From Clostridiales bacterium UBA4696 (GTDB taxonomy: Bacteria; Bacillota; Clostridia; Oscillospirales; Oscillospiraceae), in the NCBI GenBank assembly GCA_002404795.1, contig DHKK01000116.1, positions 1-18,050 of the forward strand: DNA of 18,050 nucleotides, given 5' to 3'. Shown here piece after piece: positions 1-7,543 of the stretch. Numbering within the stretch: position 1 is the first letter of the stretch; every line of letters begins with the position of its first letter. The notes under the pieces are model-generated. The model was not told where the DNA came from. It saw only the letters and a list, made by a program, of their open reading frames with translations, and made no database searches. Made by a program: the position numbers and the translations under genes.

Positions 1-578
1 TAGAGGAAGCCGTTGGCGCACACGCGCAGGGAGATGAGGTCGCCCTCGCGCTCGATCTTGTAATAATAGACCGTGCGGACCGTGGACTTGACGTCGGTGC
101 CGACGGAGCGGACGGCCGCAAAATCGTGCGTGCCGACAAAGCAGTCGGCCGCACGCTGCATGACGGTCTCGTCGAGGTGCTTGGGATAGAACCACGCGCG
201 GTTGACATAAAACGGGTCCCGGATCCCAGAGTTATAGATGAGATAGGTATATTCCTTCCTGACGCAGGAGCCGATGGCGTTGAAGTCATCATGGACCTCC
301 ATGGCGTTCGTGACGACGATATCCTCTGGCAGGTGCGTATTGAGCGCGTACGGCAGCCGGTCGCAGGGAATGCGCGCGGTGGTCCGGAAATTGGCGACAT
401 ACACCCGCGCGTGGACGCCGGCATCCGTGCGGCCGCAGCCGGTCATATGCACCAGATGGCCGACGACGGCGGCGGCCGCCTCTTCGAGCGTCTGGCCGAC
501 GGTCGTGACCGTCTTCTGCACCTGCCAGCCGTGGTAGGCCGTGCCGAGATATTGGAGCGTCAGGGCAATATTACGCAT
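1..578 (-). CDS. truA: tRNA pseudouridine synthase A, 3' end outside window
   Basis: TruA converts uridines 38-40 of the tRNA anticodon arm to pseudouridine. The first 192 residues are visible. They begin MRNIALTLQYLGTAYHGWQ, the usual TruA N-terminus, and contain the catalytic motif GCGRTDAGVHA around residues 48-57, where Asp52 is the expected nucleophile. The sequence runs off the left edge at ANGFL, a conserved stretch near the active site, so roughly the last quarter of the protein is missing from view. The ATG at 576-578 has a good ribosome binding site (AAGGAAGGA) just upstream. The gene lies only 14 bases after the ecfT stop, so it is probably the distal gene of the ecf transcript. 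The ecfA1-ecfA2-ecfT-truA order is a classic Firmicutes arrangement (established knowledge). Confidence 0.96.
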   Translation of the reverse strand, partial: MRNIALTLQYLGTAYHGWQVQKTVTTVGQTLEEAAAAVVGHLVHMTGCGRTDAGVHARVYVANFRTTARIPCDRLPYALNTHLPEDIVVTNAMEVHDDFNAIGSCVRKEYTYLIYNSGIRDPFYVNRAWFYPKHLDETVMQRAADCFVGTHDFAAVRSVGTDVKSTVRTVYYYKIEREGDLISLRVCANGFL

Positions 579-592
579 AGCTTCCTTCCTTT

Positions 593-1396
593 TTACAGTC
601 CGAAGTGCCGCAGCACGATCATCACGGCGAGCAGCGCCGCGCCGGTGAGATACGCGGCCCAGTCGCGCGTCTGATAGTGCAGCTCGGAGAGCTTGGTGCG
701 GCCCTCGCCGCCGTGATAGCAGCGGCACTCCATGGCCGTGGCGAGCTCGTCGGCACGGCGGAAGGCACTGATGAACAGCGGCACGAGAATGGGCACCATC
801 GCTTTGGCCCGGCTGAGCAGATTCCCGGATTCAAAATCCGCGCCTCTGGCCTTCTGGGCGGACATGATCTTGTCCGTCTCCTCGATGAGCGTCGGGATAA
901 AGCGCAGGGCGATGGACATCATCATCGAAAGCTCATGGACGGGCGCGTGCAGCTTTTTGAGCGGCGAGAGCAGACTCTCGAGGCCGTCGGTGAGGGAGAT
1001 CGGTGAGGTCGTATAGGTTAACATAAATGTCCCCGCCACTAGCAGGGAGATGCGCAGGACCATGAAAATGGCGTTTTCCAGGCCGGATTTCGTGATCTTG
1101 AAGATCCAGAACCGCGCAATGGGCTCGCCCTGGCCGTAGAAGAGGTTCAGAACGGCCGTCAGCAGGATGATGAACAGCAGCGGCTTGAGGTTTTTGAGCA
1201 CGACCTTCAGCCGGATGCGGCTCATGGCGATGACCATCGCCAGAAACGCCGCCACGACCACATAGGAGACGAACCACTTGGCAAGGAACAGCGCGACGAT
1301 ATAGACGATCACGAGCACGAGCTTCGTGCGCGGGTCGAGCTTATGGATGGGGGTGCTGCCGGGGAAAAACTGACCGAGGGTCACATCTTTCAGCAT
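593..1396 (-). CDS. ecfT: Energy-coupling factor transporter transmembrane protein EcfT
   Basis: EcfT is the membrane scaffold of group II ECF transporters. It links the two ATPases (EcfA1, EcfA2) to interchangeable substrate-binding S components for vitamins and other micronutrients. The 267-residue protein starts MLKDVTLGQFFPG and carries the conserved HKLDPRTKL near residue 18. Several hydrophobic membrane segments follow, then the long cytoplasmic coupling helices with QKARGADFE and AMECRCYHGGEGRTK, which correspond to the two Ala-Arg-Gly-type ATPase-docking motifs. The second is CRC rather than ARG. The ATG overlaps the ecfA2 stop in ATGCTGA, which indicates translational coupling. No S-component gene is in the window, as expected for a shared ECF module. 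Confidence 0.95.
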   Translation of the reverse strand: MLKDVTLGQFFPGSTPIHKLDPRTKLVLVIVYIVALFLAKWFVSYVVVAAFLAMVIAMSRIRLKVVLKNLKPLLFIILLTAVLNLFYGQGEPIARFWIFKITKSGLENAIFMVLRISLLVAGTFMLTYTTSPISLTDGLESLLSPLKKLHAPVHELSMMMSIALRFIPTLIEETDKIMSAQKARGADFESGNLLSRAKAMVPILVPLFISAFRRADELATAMECRCYHGGEGRTKLSELHYQTRDWAAYLTGAALLAVMIVLRHFGL

Positions 1397-2259
1397 GTCG
1401 GACGGCCCCCTTTCAGAAGCGGCGCGAGCAGGTCCGCCGCCTGCTCCACCGTATAGGCAGAGGCCGGGACGTCTACACCGAGCTGCTGCAGCTGCAGCAG
1501 CACCTGCGTCATGCAGGGCACGTTCAGACCCATGGAGACGAGCTCTGCCGCGTGCGAGAAGACCTCGCCGGGTGCGCCGTTCATCACGGCCGTCCCCTTC
1601 TCCATGACGATGAGGCGGTCGACGTTGGAGGCAATCTCCTCCATCGAGTGGCTGACCATGACGACGGCCGCGTGCTGCGCGGCCTGATAGGCACGGATAT
1701 TCTCCAGAATGCTCTCGCGGCCGGCGGGATCGAGCCCGGCGGTCGGCTCGTCGAGGATGAGCACGTCCGGCTCCATGGCGATGACGCCCGCAATGGCTGC
1801 GCGGCGCTTCTGGCCGCCGGAAAGATCGAACGGCGATCTCTGCAGCTCCGCCTCGGAGATCCCGACGAACCCGGCTGCGCGATGCACGCGCGCGTCGATC
1901 TCGTCTTTGGACAGGCCCATGTTCTTCGGGCCGAAGGCGATGTCGGTATAGACGGTCTCTTCAAAGAGCTGATACTCCGGGTACTGCATCACAAGGCCCA
2001 CGTGGAAGCGGATCTGGCGGGTGAACTTTGCGTCCTCCCAGATATCGCGGCCGTCAAAGAGCACACGGCCGGACGTTGGCTTCAAAAGTCCGTTCATATG
2101 CTGCACGAGCGTGGATTTGCCGGAGCCGGTATGGCCGATCAGGCCGACAAATTCCCCGCGCCCGATCGTCAGATCGACGTTCGTGAGCGCGGGATGCTCG
2201 AACGGCGTGTCCGGGCTGTAGATATGGGAAAGATTCTGTATCTCTAAAATTGGCGTCAA
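1390..2259 (-). CDS. ecfA2: Energy-coupling factor transporter ATP-binding protein EcfA2
   Basis: One of the two ATPases that power ECF-type micronutrient uptake; it pairs with EcfA1 at the inner face of the membrane. The ABC motifs are complete: Walker A GHTGSGKST (residues 42-50), Q-loop VMQYPEYQLFE, signature LSGGQKRR (146-153), Walker B VLILDEP (166-172) and switch His204 in VSHS. I chose a TTG start at 2257-2259 because GGAGGAAG lies just upstream and the protein then begins TPILEIQNLSH, at the family's usual N-terminus, giving 289 residues. The longer reading back to 2322 adds about 21 non-conserved residues and would overlap ecfA1. The gene starts 23 bases after the ecfA1 stop and overlaps ecfT by 7 bases. 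Confidence 0.95.
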   Translation of the reverse strand: MTPILEIQNLSHIYSPDTPFEHPALTNVDLTIGRGEFVGLIGHTGSGKSTLVQHMNGLLKPTSGRVLFDGRDIWEDAKFTRQIRFHVGLVMQYPEYQLFEETVYTDIAFGPKNMGLSKDEIDARVHRAAGFVGISEAELQRSPFDLSGGQKRRAAIAGVIAMEPDVLILDEPTAGLDPAGRESILENIRAYQAAQHAAVVMVSHSMEEIASNVDRLIVMEKGTAVMNGAPGEVFSHAAELVSMGLNVPCMTQVLLQLQQLGVDVPASAYTVEQAADLLAPLLKGGRPTC

Positions 2260-2282
2260 GGCTTCTTCCTCCGGGTATTGGT

Positions 2283-3134
2283 TCAGACTGCCGGGATGTA
2301 CTGCCTGAGCAGGCGGGCGCACTGCGCAGGGGTGAGCGCGTCCGTGGGAATGTCGACGCCGCGCGCCCGGAGCGCCAGCAGCAGCTGCTCCGTCTGTGGG
2401 ACGTCGAGCCCGACGCTGCGGAGCAGCTTTTCCTGCGCGAAGACCTGCTGCGGCGTGCCGTCGGCGACGATCTTCCCTTCCGACATGGCGATCACGCGCC
2501 CGGCGCGGACCGCCTCGTCCATATGATGCGTGATCAGGATCACGGTGATGCCGTTTTCACGGTTGAGCCGCTCGATGGTATCGAGCACCTCGCGGCGGCC
2601 CTGCGGGTCGAGCATGGCGGTCGGCTCGTCGAGCACGACGCACTGCGGCTGCATGGCCAGCACGCCCGCGATGGCCACGCGCTGCTTCTGTCCGCCGGAG
2701 AGCAGCTGCGGCGCATAGGTCCGGTATTCGTACATGCCGACGGCGCGGAGCGCATCGTCGACGCGCCTGCGGATCTCCTCCGACGGGACACCGAGGTTTT
2801 CGGGCGCGAAGGCCACATCCTCCTCGACCACGTTCGAGACGATCTGGTTGTCGGGGTTCTGGAAGACCATGCCGACGTGCTGCCGGATGGCGAGCAGCTG
2901 TTCCTCGTCCTTCGTGTCCATGCCGTAGACATGCACGCTGCCGCCGGAGGGCAGCAGGATGGCGTTGAAGTGCTTGGCCAGCGTAGATTTTCCGCAGCCG
3001 TTGTGGCCGAGGATGGCCACGAAGCTCCCCTGCCGGATCGACAGGTCCAGCCCGTCAAAGACGATATGTGTTTCTCCGCCGTCCTGCGCGTCATAGGCGT
3101 AGCGCAGGCGGCTGACTTCGATTGCTGTGGTCAT
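2283..3134 (-). CDS. ecfA1: Energy-coupling factor transporter ATP-binding protein EcfA1
   Basis: First ATPase of the ECF transporter core. The 283-residue protein shows Walker A GHNGCGKST (43-51), Q-loop FQNPDNQIV, signature LSGGQKQR (145-152), Walker B VVLDEPTAMLDP and switch His203 in ITHHMDEA. FQNPDNQ and APENLG are typical of EcfA1 rather than EcfA2. The ATG at 3132-3134 follows AAAGGAGAG and shares four bases (ATGA) with the stop of the upstream methyltransferase gene, so a longer N-terminus reading back to 3170 is unlikely. With ecfA2 and ecfT it forms the complete energising module. In many Firmicutes the block follows rplQ; here it follows a methyltransferase and a penicillin-binding protein gene. 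Confidence 0.95.
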   Translation of the reverse strand: MTTAIEVSRLRYAYDAQDGGETHIVFDGLDLSIRQGSFVAILGHNGCGKSTLAKHFNAILLPSGGSVHVYGMDTKDEEQLLAIRQHVGMVFQNPDNQIVSNVVEEDVAFAPENLGVPSEEIRRRVDDALRAVGMYEYRTYAPQLLSGGQKQRVAIAGVLAMQPQCVVLDEPTAMLDPQGRREVLDTIERLNRENGITVILITHHMDEAVRAGRVIAMSEGKIVADGTPQQVFAQEKLLRSVGLDVPQTEQLLLALRARGVDIPTDALTPAQCARLLRQYIPAV

Positions 3135-4000
3135 GGTCTCTCCTTTGTCCAGCGGCAGGTCGCGCCGCACGGCAGCGCCAGCCCCGTATCGCGCACGGGA
3201 AGCCCCAGCTCGTCGGACTGCGTGCTGCCGCCGTATTTCTTCGCAACGAGCGTCTCGGTCAGGTACCGCATCACAGACGGGGCCAGACCGGTCGTGTAGG
3301 AATTGATGATAAAGAACAGCGGATCGTCGGAAAGGACCCGGCTGACCAGCTCCACAAAGGGATACAGGTTCTCCTCCAGCTTCCAGACCTCGCCGGACGG
3401 ACCGCGGCCGTAGCTCGGCGGGTCCATGATGATGGCGTCGTAGGTCTTGCCGCGGCGGATCTCACGCTCGACGAACTTGGCGCAGTCGTCCACGATCCAG
3501 CGGATGGGCCGGTCTTCCAGGCCGGAGGCTTTTGCGTTCTCCTTGGCCCAGAGCACCATGCCCTTGGCCGCGTCCACATGGCACACACTGGCGCCGGCCG
3601 CCGCACAGGCGATCGTCGCACCGCCGGTGTAGGCAAAGAGGTTGAGGACGCGGATGGGGCGGCCCGCGCGGCGGATCGTCTCCATCATGAAGTCCCAGTT
3701 GGCGGCCTGCTCCGGGAAGATGCCCGTGTGCTTGAAGTTCATGGGCTTGACCTGGAACGTCAGCTCCTTATAGCGCACCTGCCACTGAGCGGGCAGGCGC
3801 AGATCCTGCCACTTTCCGCCGCCGGTGGACGAGCGGGCATAGCGCGCGTCGTATTTCCGCCAGAGCGGATCGTCCTTCGGCGTGTTCCAGATCACCTGCG
3901 GATCCGGACGCACGAGGATATATTTCCCCCACCGCTCCAGCTTTTCTCCGGCGGAGGTATCAAGGACCTCATAGTCCTTCCAGTTATCAGCCAGCCACAT
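3131..4000 (-). CDS. Class I SAM-dependent methyltransferase, RlmI/RlmK-like (COG1092 type)
   Basis: A 289-residue Rossmann-fold methyltransferase. Visible motifs are NFKHTGIFPEQAANWDF (residues 88-104), the SAM-binding loop VLNLFAYTGGATIACA (118-133), the acidic motif II HVDAA (141-145), VDDCAKF, and the catalytic DPPSYGRG (193-200). This set is typical of the RlmI/RlmK-like family that methylates rRNA bases, but the protein lacks the N-terminal PUA domain of RlmI, so the exact substrate cannot be read from sequence. Methylation of 23S rRNA is an inference. The ATG at 3998-4000 follows GGAGAG. The stop overlaps ecfA1 (ATGA), and the gene starts 17 bases after the PBP stop, so it is probably co-transcribed with both. 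Confidence 0.85.
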   Translation of the reverse strand: MWLADNWKDYEVLDTSAGEKLERWGKYILVRPDPQVIWNTPKDDPLWRKYDARYARSSTGGGKWQDLRLPAQWQVRYKELTFQVKPMNFKHTGIFPEQAANWDFMMETIRRAGRPIRVLNLFAYTGGATIACAAAGASVCHVDAAKGMVLWAKENAKASGLEDRPIRWIVDDCAKFVEREIRRGKTYDAIIMDPPSYGRGPSGEVWKLEENLYPFVELVSRVLSDDPLFFIINSYTTGLAPSVMRYLTETLVAKKYGGSTQSDELGLPVRDTGLALPCGATCRWTKERP

Positions 4001-4017
4001 GTTGCTCTCCTGTCTGT

Positions 4018-6528
4018 TTAGGGATTGGACCCGGCATTCGTCCAGGTGTTGAGGATCCGGTCGATGACGCCCTGCGCGTCGTCTTCCCCGGTGCCGGCCG
4101 TGCCGGAATCCTCTTCATCCTCCTCCGGCTCTGGCTCGGGCAGATCGTCCTCGCTGTGGATATAGCAAGGAACATTGATCGAATCCACATCCGGCGAGAC
4201 GGCCGCGTAGTAGCCGGCCGGCAGCGTATCGCTCAGGATGGCATAGGCCTGGTCGAGCACGACGACGCCGTTTTTCGGGAAGGCACGCGAAACATCGAGC
4301 AGTGCGGCCTTGTGTGTGCCGTTGCCCGGGACCTGCGCGCAGTATTCATTGGCCACATGGCCGGAGGCGTTGCAGATCTCGATCTCCTTGTGCACGTTGC
4401 ACGTTTCCGTCGGCACGTCGTGCGCGCTGAGCGTCACGCGGACCGTGCGCTCGCCGCGCGGGTCGAGCGCGCAGGCGTCGGACGGCAGCAGGCCGCTGTC
4501 ACGGCAGACCGTGACCTCGACGAGGTTGGCGGGCTGCTTGAACGCCTTGTTTTTTAGGTTCTGATGGACCTGCTCCATGACCTTTTTCCACATAACGATG
4601 GCCGGATTGGTCTCGGAGTCGGTCAGGACGATCTCCTCCGGATTGTTGTAGCCGCACCAGACGACACCGGTGTAGTAGGGCGTATAGCCCGCGAACCAGC
4701 GGTCAAAGTCGCGGGAGGTCGTGCCGGTCTTGCCGGCGACGGTCATGTTTTCGAGCTGCGCGGCGGTGCCGGTGCCCGTCTGGACCGTCGTTTCGAGCAT
4801 GTCGGTGATATACCACGCGGTCATATCCTTCATGGCGACGTGGGAATCCTGCGTATTGTCAAGGATGATCTGCCCGTTGGCGTCCTTGACGACGGTATAG
4901 GTCCTGGCCTCACGCCAGACGCCCTCGTTGGCAAAGGACGCGTAGGCCGCCGTCATGGAGCGGACCGTCACGCCCCGGGTCAGACTGCCGAGCGCGAGCG
5001 CCCAGAGGTTGACGTCCGAAAGCTCCTCGCCGGTATTCGACTGATAGGAGGAGACGAGCGTGGACAGGCCCATCTTGTCCTTGGCAAAGGAATAGCTGTA
5101 TTCCGGCGTCATCTGCGCAACGAGCTTGACCGGAACGGTATTGATGGACTGGGCCACGGCCTCTTCTACCGACACAAGACCGCGGTAGGTCGAGTCGAGG
5201 TTCTTGGGCCAGGTCGCGGAGTCGGTGAAGGAATAGGGCGTATCGTCCATCACGGTCGCCGGGGTGACGAGACCGAGTTCGATGGCGGGCGCGTAGACCG
5301 CGACGGGCTTGATGATGGAGCCGGGCGAGAGCAGGCTCTGCGTGGCGCAGTTCCAGACCAGGCTCCCCTGCTTCTTGCCCACGCCGCCGGCCAGCGCGAC
5401 GACGTCGCCGGTCGTATTGTCGACGATCACGATGCCGGACTGCAGCTGCTGCGAGCTCGCCGTGGCCGGCAGGCTCTGCAGGTCTTCGTAGACCGCGTCG
5501 ACCGCCGCCTGCACCTCAGGGTTGACCGTGGAGTAGATCTGGTAGCCGCCGGTCATGACCATCTTGTAGACGATGTCGTATTCGTATCCGGTCTTGTCGC
5601 ACAGATCGCTGACGACGTCGCGGATGACCTGATCTTCGAACCAGGAGTAATAATCATCGCTCGTGTCGCTGTTATCGCGGCTGCTGTTGGTGAACACCAG
5701 TTCTTCGGCCACGGCCTCGTCATACTGCTCCTGATTGATATAGCCCTGCTTGAGCATCTGGTCCAGGATGACCTCCTGCCGTTCCTTGTTCTCTCTGGTA
5801 TTCGCTTCGCTGATATAGGGATCGTAGCGGGATGGGTTATTCGTGATGCCGATGAGCGACGCGCACTCGGCCAGGCTCAGGTCCTTGACGTCCTTGCCGA
5901 AGTAGACGCGGGAGGCCGACTGGACACCCTTACAGTTTTCGCCGAGCGGAATGATATTGAGGTACCACTCCATGATATCTTTTTTCGTGTGCGTCTTTTC
6001 AAACTCCAGCGCGCGGTAGATCTCGACCAGCTTGCGGCGGACCGTGACCTCCTTCTCCCCCGTGAGGTTCTTGATGAGCTGCTGGGTGATGGTGGAGCCG
6101 CCGGCCTCGCTCTTGCCGAGGAACATCTTGAAGCAAGCACGCAGCGTGGTGACCCAGTCGACGCCCTGGTGCTTTTCGAAGCGCTTGTCCTCGATGGCAA
6201 TGCAGGCGTGGATGAGGTTTTTCGGGATATCGTCGTATTCGACCCAGGTGCTGTTGGAGCCGCCGTAGAGCGTCTGCAGCACCTCATATTTGCCGGTCTC
6301 AGGGTTTTCGTAGTAGATGACCGAGGTCTGGTCGAGCGAGAAGCTGTCCGCCGCCCACTCGGCCTGCTGCGAAAGGTCGTTCTTCACATAGACCGCAAAC
6401 AGGCAGGCGAAGATCAGAAACGCCAGAAACGCGGTCAGAAAGACCGTCCCGATCACCTTGCCAATCACCGCGAAGACGTGGCCTGCGCCGGACTTCTTCG
6501 CAGCTTCATTTCTTTTTTGCTGAGCCAT
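4018..6528 (-). CDS. Class A penicillin-binding protein (transglycosylase/transpeptidase, PBP1A-like)
   Basis: Bifunctional peptidoglycan synthase of 836 residues. A basic cytoplasmic N-terminus is followed by a signal anchor (about residues 18-48). The GT51 glycosyltransferase domain (about 75-260) contains IEDKRFEKHQGVDW with catalytic Glu113, GGSTITQQLIKN (143-154) and VRRKLVEI. The transpeptidase domain (about 360-650) contains the active-site SPGSIIKP (Ser404, Lys407), SIN (461-463) and KTGTT (600-604). A cysteine-containing tail follows and ends in a Glu/Pro/Asp-rich stretch (EPEPEEDEED). It polymerises and cross-links lipid II outside the membrane. The ATG follows GGAGGG. The gene is first in the minus-strand unit, and the nearest promoter is the extended -10 site at 6603-6631. 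pbpA/ponA naming varies, so no symbol is given. Confidence 0.95.
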   Translation of the reverse strand: MAQQKRNEAAKKSGAGHVFAVIGKVIGTVFLTAFLAFLIFACLFAVYVKNDLSQQAEWAADSFSLDQTSVIYYENPETGKYEVLQTLYGGSNSTWVEYDDIPKNLIHACIAIEDKRFEKHQGVDWVTTLRACFKMFLGKSEAGGSTITQQLIKNLTGEKEVTVRRKLVEIYRALEFEKTHTKKDIMEWYLNIIPLGENCKGVQSASRVYFGKDVKDLSLAECASLIGITNNPSRYDPYISEANTRENKERQEVILDQMLKQGYINQEQYDEAVAEELVFTNSSRDNSDTSDDYYSWFEDQVIRDVVSDLCDKTGYEYDIVYKMVMTGGYQIYSTVNPEVQAAVDAVYEDLQSLPATASSQQLQSGIVIVDNTTGDVVALAGGVGKKQGSLVWNCATQSLLSPGSIIKPVAVYAPAIELGLVTPATVMDDTPYSFTDSATWPKNLDSTYRGLVSVEEAVAQSINTVPVKLVAQMTPEYSYSFAKDKMGLSTLVSSYQSNTGEELSDVNLWALALGSLTRGVTVRSMTAAYASFANEGVWREARTYTVVKDANGQIILDNTQDSHVAMKDMTAWYITDMLETTVQTGTGTAAQLENMTVAGKTGTTSRDFDRWFAGYTPYYTGVVWCGYNNPEEIVLTDSETNPAIVMWKKVMEQVHQNLKNKAFKQPANLVEVTVCRDSGLLPSDACALDPRGERTVRVTLSAHDVPTETCNVHKEIEICNASGHVANEYCAQVPGNGTHKAALLDVSRAFPKNGVVVLDQAYAILSDTLPAGYYAAVSPDVDSINVPCYIHSEDDLPEPEPEEDEEDSGTAGTGEDDAQGVIDRILNTWTNAGSNP

Positions 6529-6602
6529 ACGGACCCTCCATACTTTTTCTGTTATACAGGCAAACGGCGCATTGCGCCACTATATATCATGCTATCCAGG
6601 TA

Positions 6603-6631
6603 ATTATAACACATCTGTCAATTATTTTGAA
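6603..6631 (-). promoter_or_regulatory. Probable SigA promoter of the PBP-ecf-truA unit
   Basis: On the minus strand a perfect TATAAT (6603-6608) is preceded by TG one base upstream, giving an extended -10. A weak TTCAAA -35 lies 17 bases further up at 6626-6631. A TTGACA at 6616-6621 lies between them but only 7 bases from the -10, too close to act as its -35. The predicted transcript would have an untranslated leader of about 68 bases that contains the dyad GGCGCA-T-TGCGCC (6566-6578). Confidence 0.6.
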
Positions 6632-6677
6632 AACAAATTTTGAAATCCATGCAGTCTTTTTCTTCTTCCGCTTTTTT

Positions 6678-6718
6678 CCCGCGTACATGGGGCAAAAATC
6701 CCCTGTTTGGCGGGTTTT
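6678..6718. other. Nested inverted repeat in the divergent spacer
   Basis: The 308-base spacer between the PBP gene and the DUF1292 gene holds the two promoters and this element: CCCGC (6678-6682) pairing with GCGGG (6710-6714), enclosing GGGG (6689-6692) and CCCC (6700-6703), with TTTT following on the plus strand. It could be a weak terminator for an unseen plus-strand transcript or a protein-binding palindrome. I see no open reading frame with support in the spacer. Confidence 0.3.
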
Positions 6719-6775
6719 CCGGAATAAAATGACGTTCCAGCGTGGGGCGGGCCGCATCCGGTCAGCAAATTCCTC

Positions 6776-6804
6776 TTGATTTTATCCGGTGCGCAGGTTA
6801 AAAT
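6776..6804 (+). promoter_or_regulatory. Promoter of the DUF1292 gene
   Basis: TTGATT (6776-6781) and TAAAAT (6799-6804) are separated by exactly 17 bases. The predicted start lies about 25 bases before the ATG at 6837, with the ribosome binding site GGAGGA at 6826-6831 in the leader. Confidence 0.65.
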
Positions 6805-6836
6805 AGAGCCAAGATCAAGTGATACGGAGGAGCCCC

Positions 6837-7133
6837 ATGGAGCAGCAATACGGCGACGATTTCATCAGCATCACCGACGAAGACGGCAAGGAATACGAGC
6901 TGGAAGTTCTGGCCGAGCTGGAGCACAACGGCAGCCGCTATCTCGCCCTCGTCCCGGCCGGCAGCGGCAATGACGATGCGGAGGAGGATCTCGAAGTCAG
7001 CATCCTCAAATCCGTGGAGGAAAACGGCGAGGAATTCCTCGAAGCCATCGAAGACGACGCGGAGCTCGAAGAGGTCTACAGCGCGCTGATGGATCTCATC
7101 TACGAGGAAGACGACGCACCGGAGGCATAATTC
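6837..7133 (+). CDS. DUF1292 family protein (YrzB-like)
   Basis: A 97-residue, strongly acidic soluble protein starting MEQQYGDDFISITDEDGKEYELEVL. The ITDEDGKEYELEVL...Y.AL.P motif and the glutamate/aspartate-rich tail match the DUF1292 family, whose function is unknown (B. subtilis YrzB is a member and sits beside the ruvX homologue). Here ruvX is about 4 kb away and on the other strand, so that linkage is broken. I chose the ATG at 6837 because CGGAGGA is spaced correctly before it; a start at 6819 would place that site inside the coding sequence. The frame stays open to the TAA after APEA, near 7128-7133. It appears monocistronic with its own 17-bp-spaced promoter. Confidence 0.88.
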
Positions 7134-7158
7134 CGCCGCGCCGCAGCAAACTACAAAT

Positions 7159-7371
7159 AAAAAACGCGTATCCCTGCGGGGTGCGTGACGGGTCCACTTA
7201 AACCCACATTATATTCAGGGGATGCCGGATACTTTTGCTGTCGATTGCAGGCCTCCCGCCCACGGCTCTGACCGGTGGTGGACGTTGGAAGCAGAGAAGC
7301 AGCAAAGAGGCAACCCACCTGCCCGTTTCGTGCAGGTTATAATTGGATCCGCACGGCTTCTGCGGGGATAC
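7159..7371 (-). ncRNA. ssrS: Structured RNA, probable 6S RNA
   Basis: On the minus strand a roughly 213-nt RNA can be folded into one long rod. The closing stem pairs GTATCCC (5') with GGGATAC (3') and continues GTGCG/CGCAC. A large, asymmetric central bubble contains a small CCTGC/GCAGG hairpin on the 5' side. An upper arm has GGGTTGCC/GGCATCCC (one mismatch), TTTGCTG/CAGCAAA, CTTCC/GGAGG and CGTCCAC/GTGGGCG (one G-U). The predicted start falls on the first base of the closing stem, and the 3' end runs into six Ts, so the stem itself can act as terminator. Length, rod shape and central bubble fit 6S RNA, the sigma-70/SigA holoenzyme decoy. The family call is by architecture, not by alignment; another structured RNA is possible. 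Confidence 0.6.
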
Positions 7372-7374
7372 CTG

Positions 7375-7403
7375 TTTATATGAAGTTAAGAAGTAATAGT
7401 GAA
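7375..7403 (-). promoter_or_regulatory. Promoter of the putative 6S RNA
   Basis: Minus strand TTCACT (7398-7403), 17-base spacer, TATAAA (7375-7380). The expected start near 7369-7371 coincides with the first base of the RNA's closing stem. The -35 lies inside the terminal arm of the palindromic repeat at 7391-7492. Confidence 0.55.
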
Positions 7404-7492
7404 GAGTGAAGAGGTGTGGTGTGCCGCGGAGCGGCACGATCGGGATCGCTGGCGCAGCCAGCACTGCACTTCTTCGCTTTTCGCTATTACTT
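7391..7492. repeat. Palindromic MITE-like/REP-like intergenic element
   Basis: A 102-base imperfect inverted repeat. The outer arms begin with AAGTAATAG (7391-7399) and end with CTATTACTT (7484-7492). Similarity continues inward for about 30 bases (AAGTAATAGTGAAGAG against AAGTAATAGCGAAAAG on the opposite strand). Inside sit two perfect small hairpins: GTGCCGC-GGA-GCGGCAC (7421-7437) and GCTGGC-GCA-GCCAGC (7448-7462), separated by GATC-GG-GATC. The whole can fold as a cloverleaf on either strand. The GTGAAGAGTGAAGAG-type arm is reminiscent of repeats scattered in gut Clostridia genomes (from memory). It encodes nothing and lies between two promoters. Confidence 0.7.
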
Positions 7493-7514
7493 TTTCCCTT
7501 TTGCAAAATTTTGC

Positions 7515-7543
7515 TTGCATATAGCGGCTGTTTTCGGTATAAT
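7515..7543 (+). promoter_or_regulatory. Promoter of the parvulin-type foldase gene
   Basis: TTGCAT (7515-7520), 17-base spacer, perfect TATAAT (7538-7543). It leaves a leader of about 75 bases before the ATG at 7626, with AGAGGA at 7610-7614 as the probable ribosome binding site. Confidence 0.65.

Noticed and set aside
2250..3299. Plus-strand open frame of 349 codons over ecfA1
   Set aside because: It is antisense to a fully motif-supported ATPase, with no family resemblance and no start signal.
4564..6603. Plus-strand open frame of 679 codons antisense to the PBP gene
   Set aside because: It mirrors the codon structure of the PBP gene on the other strand, has no recognisable motif or ribosome binding site and runs through the PBP start region. 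Long antisense frames are common in GC-rich genes.
6616..6621. Perfect TTGACA on the minus strand as -35 of the PBP promoter
   Set aside because: Only 7 bases separate it from the TATAAT. The extended -10 with an upstream TTCAAA fits better, and no good -10 lies at the right distance downstream.
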